From NCBI GenBank assembly GCA_030618905.1, contig JAUXCL010000185.1:1-5088 (forward strand): a DNA stretch of 5,088 nt, written 5' to 3'. Position 1 is the first letter of the stretch. Every line of letters begins with the position of its first letter. A program made the position numbers and the translations under genes. The notes below the pieces were generated by a model. It had not been told where the DNA came from. It saw only the letters and a list, made by a program, of their open reading frames with translations, and ran no database searches. The stretch is from Bacteroidales bacterium. Its GTDB lineage: Bacteria > Bacteroidota > Bacteroidia > Bacteroidales > B18-G4. Shown here one piece after another: positions 1-5,088 of the stretch.

Positions 1-98
1 GTGCGGGAATCGTGGAGTTCGGCTTTGAGAGTTGGATTCTGGCTTAATGAATATGCGGTCATAATAAGAAATGATAGTAGTGTGAAATAAACTTTCAT
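1..98 (-). CDS. N-terminus of an exported protein, cut by the left window edge
   Basis: The minus strand from the ATG at 98 is open to base 1: 32 codons plus two bases. The translation begins MKVYFTLLSFLIMTAYS and continues LSQNPTLKAELHDSR. This is a textbook type I signal peptide: one Lys at position 2, a hydrophobic stretch at about residues 3-18, and a probable cut near Ser-Leu-Ser|Gln at residues 17-20. There is no lipobox Cys, so the mature protein should be released into the periplasm or outside. A second Met at residue 13 would destroy the signal peptide, so the start at 98 is preferred. No Shine-Dalgarno sequence is seen, as is usual in Bacteroidota. It lies 156 bases downstream of the GH13 lipoprotein gene on the same strand, so it may belong to the same locus, but the repeat-rich gap leaves co-transcription open. 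Too little of the mature protein is visible to name a family. The plus strand is also open here (bases 1-87, stop at 88-90) but shows no recognisable protein. Confidence 0.7.
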   Translation of the reverse strand, partial: MKVYFTLLSFLIMTAYSLSQNPTLKAELHDSR

Positions 99-124
99 AA
101 TAACTTTGTGTTAAATCATATCAT

Positions 125-190
125 CAAGTTCAAGGTTCAAAGTTCAAGTTTCAATTTAGTTTGAAATTTGAACTTTGTCCATTGAACATG
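125..190. repeat. Imperfect inverted repeat (hairpin) made of 7-bp units
   Basis: The left arm holds four tandem degenerate heptamers from 126 to 153 (AAGTTCA, AGGTTCA, AAGTTCA, AGTTTCA). The right arm holds inverted heptamers from 161 to 188 (TTGAAAT, TTGAACT, TTGTCCA, TTGAACA), with a weaker fifth to 195. Bases 138-154 pair with 161-177 as a 17-bp stem (16 Watson-Crick pairs and one G-T) around the six-base loop 155-160. After a small internal loop, 128-133 pairs with 182-187 in the same register. No T-run follows on either strand, so it does not look like a standard intrinsic terminator. It could still protect the 3' end of the upstream transcript or be a dispersed intergenic repeat; the function is unknown. 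Confidence 0.85.
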
Positions 191-200
191 GAACCTGATA

Positions 201-245
201 TACGGGACTCCATCCTACGGGACTCCATCCTACGGGACTCCATCC
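201..245. repeat. Three perfect tandem copies of a 15-bp unit
   Basis: The unit TACGGGACTCCATCC occurs at 201-215, 216-230 and 231-245 with no mismatch. The array ends nine bases before the stop codon of the GH13 lipoprotein gene (stop at 255-257) and lies in its 3' untranslated region, where the transcript reads GGATGGAGTCCCGTA three times. The unit is a multiple of three, so spurious reading frames cross it without a stop (for example Tyr-Gly-Thr-Pro-Ser repeated on the plus strand). The last copy can form a tiny GGGA/TCCC stem, too weak to be a terminator. Identical copies suggest recent slippage expansion or a dispersed repeat family. No function can be assigned. Confidence 0.93.
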
Positions 246-254
246 CTCGTTAAT

Positions 255-2417
255 TTACTGACTCACAAGTACTTCAAAATTATTCCCCTTAACACCAAGT
301 GTAATAATATCGTCATTTCCGGAAAAATCAGCACCAAATTGGGTTTTAAATTCTGTCTCATCAAAGCGTCCTGGTAATTTGAAGGAAATGTCCTTTTGTT
401 CAGCACTCTTGTTGAATACCACGATTACAATCTCCTCAAAATAAGTCCTTGCAATGACATATACATCCTTGCTGAGCGCCAATACTTCAAGATCGCCATA
501 CATCAACGCCATATTACCTGTGCGCAACGCAGCCAGCTCGCTAACGGTCTTCCGTAGATTCTTTTCTTCATCGGCCAGGCTTTCAAATCGCATCATGCGC
601 CGGCTATCCGGATCATTGCCTCCGGGCATACCTATCTCATCCCCATAATAGATCACCGGTATCCCGGGAATACTCATGTTAAAAGCGATGAGCATAGCCA
701 GCTTGTCGTATGCCAACGGATCGCCAATACCAATATCCCTGGTCCAGCCGGCAAGTTTGGAATCCTCTTCAAAGAGCAGGTCGCCGCCTGCATAAGAAGC
801 AAACCTGCCCCTGTCCTGGTTGCCCGTAATGTATCCCATCAGATTATGTGATCCATAATAATCAAGGCTCTCCAGCAATGCATCATTCAATCGTTCGAAA
901 GATTCATCAGGACGGATGATGCTCACAAGCGCTTCATCATACACATTAAAATCAAACTGCCCGTCCAGCATGCCTGAACCCAGATAACTGCTGATCAGTT
1001 CCGGGCTCCCATAGGTCTCCCCTATCTGGTATAAGTTTCTTTGCTCCGGAAGTGCAATCCCTGTTTTAAGTTTAAGCGTAAGCGTGCGCCAGAAAATCTG
1101 AGGGATGTGTTTGGTTGCATCATGCCGGAAACCATCCAGATCATATTCTTTGACCCACCAGACGGCTGAATCTGAAAGCATGTTATAAACAACAGGTTTG
1201 GAAAGGTCTAAAGTGGGCAGGAATACATCAAACCAGGTTGTCAACCTGTACTCATCCCATTTCTCTGTATTCATGGTGCCATCAGGCAGGTAAAGATCTG
1301 TTGCCCAATCCGGGTGTTGTTGATAAACAGGGTGTTCCTGGTGCACATGGTTGGCCACAATATCGAGCAGCACATTCAAATCATTTTCATGGGCCACGTT
1401 CACCAGTTCATGAAGTTCGTCTGCCGTGCCGAAACGATAATCTATTTGCGTAAAGGAAATGGGCCAGTAGCCATGGTATCCCGAGAATTTAGAAGGAGGA
1501 TCAGGCCAGTAACCGAAAGCGCCTTCAGGGTTCAGTACCACAGGCGACAGCCAGATGGTGTTGATCCCCAAATCCGTAAAATACCCATCCTCAATCTTAT
1601 GGGTCACACCGCGGAGATCCCCGCCATGGTAATTGGCTGCCGGTAGGATCTCAGGGTCATCCACAGGCTGGTCATTGCCGGGGTCCCCATTGTTAAAACG
1701 GTCGACAAAAACATTATAAAGGATCATGCCGTGTTCCTCATTTCTCACCATCAAGGCCGGATCTTCGAGTACTTTACCGTATTCCAGCGGGATCAGCAGA
1801 TCATTGGAAACGCCATATTGATTAGCCGCCCAGGCACGGATAAAAGAACGCTTGAGCGTTTTTGCCTCTGCCGGGATATGTATCTCGATATCACCATCAT
1901 CCTCAAGCTCAAGAAAATTACATGGTAAACGGAAATTTTCCCAAAAGACGAAAACCAGATCAGGATTATATTGTGTCTGAATATCCAGCTCATGACCTTC
2001 AAAATCATCGGTATAAATTGCTGGTACCGGTGTATTGCCGGCCTGCCCGACTCTGAGCAGGGAGTCAAATACGATCCTGGCATCCTGTTTCTGAGATTTC
2101 ATCAGCAGCACTGAATAAGGATCATCTCCCACCCACAATTGCAATTCCATGAGCAAGGGCATCTCCGGTGAAGAAAGCAGCTCAATCTCATTACCGGTTC
2201 TCTGCCAGATGTCATTTCCCACAGCCGGGATCTTCACGGAATCAACGCGTGTATGATCCGGAATAAAATCGGATATAAAGATCAGTGTAGTTTCCGGATT
2301 CAATCTTACAGGTGTAAAAAGTCCGGTGCTAAGCTGTTGATCCGGGGCATGGCCCAGCCTGGACACGCAACTGCCCATCAAGACGATCAGTATGACAAAC
2401 AAATATATACGCTTCAT
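255..2417 (-). CDS. GH13 alpha-amylase-type lipoprotein
   Basis: This 720-residue enzyme should hydrolyse alpha-1,4-glucan (starch, glycogen or maltodextrin) with retention of configuration. The signal peptide ends in a lipobox, Leu-Met-Gly-Ser-Cys, with Cys17 as the lipidated residue. Residues about 25-115 and 130-222 look like two beta-rich, immunoglobulin-like N-terminal regions. The (beta/alpha)8 barrel starts near 230 with a FNNGDPGND calcium-type motif. Conserved regions: I, DIVANH (352-357); II, GFRHDATKH (429-437) with nucleophile Asp433; III, IGET (465-468) with acid/base Glu467; IV, GNQD (532-535) with Asp535 as transition-state stabiliser. Region V reads LPTLDLS (400-406). Residues about 635-720 form the C-terminal beta domain. 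In region IV the usual His is Gln534. It follows the SusA-like gene after 18 bases, so it is the second gene of an operon. It lacks the long insert of SusG (which carries CBM58), so it is not a clear SusG orthologue. The GH13 assignment is certain; product specificity and which membrane face it occupies are inferred. Confidence 0.96.
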   Translation of the reverse strand: MKRIYLFVILIVLMGSCVSRLGHAPDQQLSTGLFTPVRLNPETTLIFISDFIPDHTRVDSVKIPAVGNDIWQRTGNEIELLSSPEMPLLMELQLWVGDDPYSVLLMKSQKQDARIVFDSLLRVGQAGNTPVPAIYTDDFEGHELDIQTQYNPDLVFVFWENFRLPCNFLELEDDGDIEIHIPAEAKTLKRSFIRAWAANQYGVSNDLLIPLEYGKVLEDPALMVRNEEHGMILYNVFVDRFNNGDPGNDQPVDDPEILPAANYHGGDLRGVTHKIEDGYFTDLGINTIWLSPVVLNPEGAFGYWPDPPSKFSGYHGYWPISFTQIDYRFGTADELHELVNVAHENDLNVLLDIVANHVHQEHPVYQQHPDWATDLYLPDGTMNTEKWDEYRLTTWFDVFLPTLDLSKPVVYNMLSDSAVWWVKEYDLDGFRHDATKHIPQIFWRTLTLKLKTGIALPEQRNLYQIGETYGSPELISSYLGSGMLDGQFDFNVYDEALVSIIRPDESFERLNDALLESLDYYGSHNLMGYITGNQDRGRFASYAGGDLLFEEDSKLAGWTRDIGIGDPLAYDKLAMLIAFNMSIPGIPVIYYGDEIGMPGGNDPDSRRMMRFESLADEEKNLRKTVSELAALRTGNMALMYGDLEVLALSKDVYVIARTYFEEIVIVVFNKSAEQKDISFKLPGRFDETEFKTQFGADFSGNDDIITLGVKGNNFEVLVSQ

Positions 2418-2435
2418 TGGAGTAGGTTTAAAATT

Positions 2436-4292
2436 TTATTTACTCAATTCAATGATCTCAGCACTCATGGCAGGCACAGTAATGCTTGAAAGATCATCAA
2501 TTTCTTTTCCTGAGATCACGGAGCGGCCCCTGGTATATCCATCAAGGCATTCCTGGTACCGGCTGGTTTCAATGTGCTGTTCCGTACTATTCTGGTTCAT
2601 TATAACCATAACTGATTTATCCTCATGCATCCGGAAATACACATAAGTAGTATCCCGGGGAATGAATTGAATCAATTTTCCCTCATGGATAGCCTTACTT
2701 CCCTTTCTCCAGTTAAAGAGCTTTTTTGAAAACTGAAGGGATTCTTCCTGGTCCGGATTTAAGCCGTCCTGAGATACAGCACTTACTTTATCTCCTTCCC
2801 AGCCCCCGGGAAAATCCTCACGGATATAACCATGCCCATCATGTTCATCACCTGTCATCAATACCTCGGTACCATAATAAATCATAGGTATGCCACGTGT
2901 TGTGAGGATGAAAACCATCCCCATTTTGTATTTATCAAGATCCTCGCCAATAGTGGTATAATATCTTGATACATCATGGTTATCAGGGAAAATCAGGTTG
3001 TAGTATGGGTTATGGTAAACGATGTCCTGAGTCAGCACATAATACCATGCTGCAAGGCCTTCAGTCCAGGTCGTCTTTTTATTCAAGGCCCTGTCCATTG
3101 CGAAATACATGGGGAAATCGGTTATGCTCGGAAGATTTGAGGTGGGGCCGAGCCGTTCATCAGGGTCACCATCGTAGTATCCGGTCAGTGCTTCTTTTTG
3201 AAGCCAGCATTCACCGACAATATTGAAATTGGGGTATTCGCTCAACACATGTTTCACCCATGCAGCCATAAAGTCCTGGAATGCATACGGATAGGTGTCC
3301 ATCCTGATGCCATCAAGATCAGCATACTCTACCCACCAAATGCTATTCTGCACCAGGTAATTAGCCAGGAAAGGATGATGCTGGTTCATATCAGCCATCG
3401 TATAGTCAAACCAGCCTTTTTGCATCTTATCAAAATCATATTGTGATGAATAGGGATCAGGAAGTACGGGGTTGCGGTAATTGCTCCGGGTAAACTCCGG
3501 CCATTGATGGACCCAATCCTCATCCGGCAGGTCGTTCATCCACCAGTGATTGGTACCGCAATGGTTAAAAACCATATCCATGATCACCTTCAGGCCTTTT
3601 TCATGGCAGGATCTCACCAGTTGCATATAATCATCATTCGTACCAAATCGTGGGTCAACATTATAAAAATCAGTAATTGCATAGCCGTGGTATGAATAAG
3701 CCGGCATATTATTCTCCAGCAATGGATTTGGCCAGATGGCCGTCATGCCCAGGTCCCTGATATAATCCAGGTTATCCATAATACCCTTGATATCTCCACC
3801 ATGCCTGCCATTAGGATCAGTCCTGTTAGCTTCCTGTAGCATGCCCGGTATATTATCATTCGATGGATCACCATTGGAAAACCTGTCAGGCATCAGCAGA
3901 TAGATCACATCAGCTGGTGTAAAACCGGCTCTTTCCGCTGATCCCGGCCTGCGTTCATACAAAGCATAATGATGGACTGCCACCCGCTTACCATCTACAG
4001 AAAATACAATTGGGACATCTCCGGCCTCAGCCTGTGCAGATATTTGCAAATCAATAAAAAGATAATTGGGATTACTTGCACGGTGAACTTTCAGTATCTT
4101 GACACCCTGGTAGCTAATTCCGGGCTCAGCTGAGGCAATATTATCTCCATACACAAGCAACTGCAGGAATCCGGACTTCATCCCAACCCACCAATTCGGG
4201 GGTTCAACTTTTTTCAACTCAAGATCAGCAGCCTCTATATGGCTAAGGCACAGACTTAAAAGAATAAGGATAAGCATTCTTATGAATTTCAT
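2436..4292 (-). CDS. Secreted cyclomaltodextrinase / neopullulanase (SusA-like GH13)
   Basis: This 618-residue enzyme should cleave cyclodextrins, pullulan and maltodextrins in the periplasm. Its signal peptide (residues 1 to about 22, Arg5, hydrophobic 6-17, cut near His-Ile-Glu-Ala) has no valid lipobox: Cys15 follows Leu. Residues about 24-115 form the cyclomaltodextrinase N-terminal domain with its hallmark VEPPNWWVGM (29-38). The barrel opens with MPDRFSNGDPSND (134-146), a calcium-binding motif. Catalytic regions: I, DMVFNH (239-244); II, GIRMDTYPY (328-336) with nucleophile Asp332; III, VGECW (359-363) with acid/base Glu361; IV, FPDNHD (435-440) with Asp440. Region V reads MADMN (299-303), close to the neopullulanase MPKLN type. 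The C-terminal domain covers about 535-618. Architecture and length match Bacteroides SusA (about 617 residues, from memory). It is the first gene of the minus-strand operon, 18 bases ahead of the lipoprotein gene and divergent from the TreS-like gene. No Shine-Dalgarno sequence precedes the ATG. All catalytic residues are intact. A susA symbol is withheld because no susB-G neighbours are visible. Confidence 0.96.
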   Translation of the reverse strand: MKFIRMLILILLSLCLSHIEAADLELKKVEPPNWWVGMKSGFLQLLVYGDNIASAEPGISYQGVKILKVHRASNPNYLFIDLQISAQAEAGDVPIVFSVDGKRVAVHHYALYERRPGSAERAGFTPADVIYLLMPDRFSNGDPSNDNIPGMLQEANRTDPNGRHGGDIKGIMDNLDYIRDLGMTAIWPNPLLENNMPAYSYHGYAITDFYNVDPRFGTNDDYMQLVRSCHEKGLKVIMDMVFNHCGTNHWWMNDLPDEDWVHQWPEFTRSNYRNPVLPDPYSSQYDFDKMQKGWFDYTMADMNQHHPFLANYLVQNSIWWVEYADLDGIRMDTYPYAFQDFMAAWVKHVLSEYPNFNIVGECWLQKEALTGYYDGDPDERLGPTSNLPSITDFPMYFAMDRALNKKTTWTEGLAAWYYVLTQDIVYHNPYYNLIFPDNHDVSRYYTTIGEDLDKYKMGMVFILTTRGIPMIYYGTEVLMTGDEHDGHGYIREDFPGGWEGDKVSAVSQDGLNPDQEESLQFSKKLFNWRKGSKAIHEGKLIQFIPRDTTYVYFRMHEDKSVMVIMNQNSTEQHIETSRYQECLDGYTRGRSVISGKEIDDLSSITVPAMSAEIIELSK

Positions 4293-4400
4293 CTTAAAAG
4301 GATATTAGTGACAGGAGTAAGTAATCAACAGATGTATTTTGTTCACTGCTAAATTATCATTTTTTGATGAGTTTATGGCCGGTCTGTTAACAATAGTCCT

Positions 4401-4408
4401 TAACTTTG
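4401..4408 (+). promoter_or_regulatory. Candidate Bacteroidota -7 promoter element for the TreS-like gene
   Basis: TAACTTTG matches the Bacteroidota -7 consensus TAnnTTTG exactly and lies in the divergent intergenic region. Transcription from it would begin about base 4413-4416, giving a leader of about 25 bases before the ATG at 4440. No TTTG -33 element is found at the usual 19-21 base spacing; the nearest TTTG, at 4363-4366, is 34 bases away. An 8-bp palindrome, TGTTAACA (4385-4392), sits just upstream and could be an operator half or chance. For the opposite gene (start 4292) the best -7 match is TAATTTAG (minus strand of 4349-4356), one mismatch and no -33, so I do not call it. Confidence 0.4.
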
Positions 4409-4429
4409 TCCCATGGAATTAAAACCTGC

Positions 4430-4434
4430 AGGAG
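4430..4434 (+). promoter_or_regulatory. Shine-Dalgarno site that favours the 4440 start
   Basis: AGGAG lies five bases before the ATG at 4440. Such a strong site is uncommon in Bacteroidota and is absent from the other three genes here. The in-frame ATG at 4413 has no such site and falls at the predicted transcription start, which would make a leaderless message. Both points favour 4440. Confidence 0.5.
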
Positions 4435-4439
4435 ATCGC

Positions 4440-5088
4440 ATGAAAGCAAGGTGGCTGGACTTATACCCGGACGATGGCGACATGCTGGATGCATTTATCG
4501 AAGAGCTGGCCCGGGAAAAAAACGGCCTGGAATTACCCCTGCTGGAACCGGAATGGTACATGGATGTTAGTGTCTATTCCTTGTATGTAGATCTTTTCAA
4601 TAATGATTTCCAGGGATTGACGGCCAGGCTGGATTACCTCGAAAGGCTTGGGGTAAATTGCCTTTGGCTATTACCAATCCTGGACTCGCCAATGAGAGAT
4701 GCAGGCTTTGATATCAGTGACTATCAAAATATCCGACCGGAACTGTTGGGCTTGTCAAACAACTCAGGAAAACCGGAAAGAGTGAAGGTGTTTTCCGATT
4801 TCCTGGCAGCAGCAAAAAAACGAAATATCCATGTAATTTTCGACATCGCCATCAACCATTCATCTGATCAGCACCCCTGGTTTCTTGAATCCAGAAAATC
4901 AACGGATAATCCATACCGTGATTATTATATCTGGAGCCAGGATACCGGTCAATACAAAGATGCCAGGATAATATTTAAAGGTTTATGTGAAAGCAATTGG
5001 GAAAAAGACGGTGACTGGTATTTCTTTCACCGGTTTTTTGAATTCCAGCCTGATCTCAATTACCGCAATCCCAAAGTATTGCTTGAGA
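4440..5088 (+). CDS. TreS-like GH13 enzyme (trehalose synthase / maltose glucosyltransferase type), cut by the right edge
   Basis: The frame is open from 4440 to the window end: 216 codons plus one base, so 3'-partial. There is no signal peptide, so the enzyme should be cytoplasmic. Residues 1-38 are a charged leader; the barrel begins at WYMDVSVYSLYV (39-50). Conserved features include DSPMRDAGFDISDY (82-95), region I DIAINH (135-140) followed by SSDQHPWF, then YKDARIIFK (172-180), SNW (185-187) and region V QPDLN (203-207). The HPWF, YKDARIIF, SNW and QPDLN block is characteristic of TreS, which interconverts maltose and trehalose (GH13_16). Catalytic regions II-IV lie beyond the window. 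The loop after the first strand is short (YVDLFNNDFQGL, 49-60) and lacks the DxNxDGxGD calcium motif usual in TreS and oligo-1,6-glucosidases; this part looks more like amylosucrase. Alternatives are an alpha-glucosidase or another glucosyltransferase. An upstream in-frame ATG at 4413 would add nine residues. It is divergent from the SusA-like gene and may share its control. Confidence 0.9.
   Translation, partial: MKARWLDLYPDDGDMLDAFIEELAREKNGLELPLLEPEWYMDVSVYSLYVDLFNNDFQGLTARLDYLERLGVNCLWLLPILDSPMRDAGFDISDYQNIRPELLGLSNNSGKPERVKVFSDFLAAAKKRNIHVIFDIAINHSSDQHPWFLESRKSTDNPYRDYYIWSQDTGQYKDARIIFKGLCESNWEKDGDWYFFHRFFEFQPDLNYRNPKVLLE

Noticed and set aside
101..108. TAACTTTG, a perfect -7 promoter match on the plus strand
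   Set aside because: No plus-strand gene follows, there is no -33 partner, and it abuts the start codon of a minus-strand gene; probably chance.
125..190. Rho-independent terminator for the GH13 operon
   Set aside because: The stem is AT-rich and long, and no T-run follows on the minus strand.
215..222. CCTACGGG, reminiscent of a conserved 16S rRNA primer site
   Set aside because: Only eight bases match and the rest of the repeat differs; no rRNA sequence surrounds it.
151..243. A 30-codon minus-strand frame starting in the 15-bp repeats (Met-Glu-Ser-Arg-Arg repeated)
   Set aside because: It exists only because the repeat length is a multiple of three, and it ends inside the hairpin. No start signal or family likeness supports it.
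201..245. Possible CRISPR array
   Set aside because: The 15-bp units are directly adjacent with no spacers, and no cas genes are present.
188..253. A 21-codon plus-strand frame through the 15-bp repeats
   Set aside because: It is made almost entirely of repeat sequence, with no supporting start signal; a chance frame.
1238..1646. Plus-strand frames of 71 and 110 codons inside the lipoprotein gene
   Set aside because: They lie antisense to the conserved GH13 catalytic barrel and show no recognisable domain; they are shadows of the real gene.
1793..2083. A 96-codon minus-strand frame inside the lipoprotein gene
   Set aside because: It is an alternative frame on the same strand within an intact 720-codon gene, with no start signal or family likeness.

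Overview
The window looks like a piece of a Bacteroidota (Bacteroidetes) chromosome. The reasons are a lipoprotein signal with a Bacteroidetes-style lipobox, a periplasmic SusA/neopullulanase-type enzyme, mostly absent Shine-Dalgarno sequences, a TAnnTTTG-type -7 promoter element, and AT-rich intergenic DNA. It is an alpha-glucan (starch, glycogen or maltodextrin) utilisation locus made almost entirely of glycoside hydrolase family 13 (GH13) genes. No SusC/SusD pair, regulator or transporter lies inside the window.

Layout. Minus strand, in order of transcription: a secreted 618-residue cyclomaltodextrinase/neopullulanase-type enzyme (4292 to 2436), then, after 18 bases, a 720-residue GH13 alpha-amylase-type lipoprotein (2417 to 255). 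These two almost certainly share a transcript. Next comes a 156-base gap holding three perfect tandem 15-bp repeats (201-245) and a long imperfect hairpin built from 7-bp units (125-190). Then the first 32 codons of another exported protein (98 to 1) run off the left edge; only its signal peptide and a few mature residues are visible. Plus strand: a divergent gene from 4440 (or 4413) runs off the right edge. It encodes a GH13 protein without a signal peptide, closest by motif to trehalose synthase / maltose alpha-D-glucosyltransferase (TreS). A candidate -7 element and an unusually good Shine-Dalgarno sequence precede it.

How the genes fit together (inference). The lipoprotein would cut alpha-glucan while anchored in a membrane, probably the outer one. 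The SusA-like enzyme would degrade the resulting maltodextrins in the periplasm. The TreS-like enzyme would rearrange or process maltose or small glucosides in the cytoplasm.

I see no CRISPR array, RNA gene, insertion sequence or phage gene, and no clearly new system. The points most worth a second look are: the Asn-Gln-Asp in place of Asn-His-Asp in conserved region IV of the lipoprotein; the shortened calcium-loop region of the TreS-like protein; and the two kinds of repeat next to the left-edge gene.
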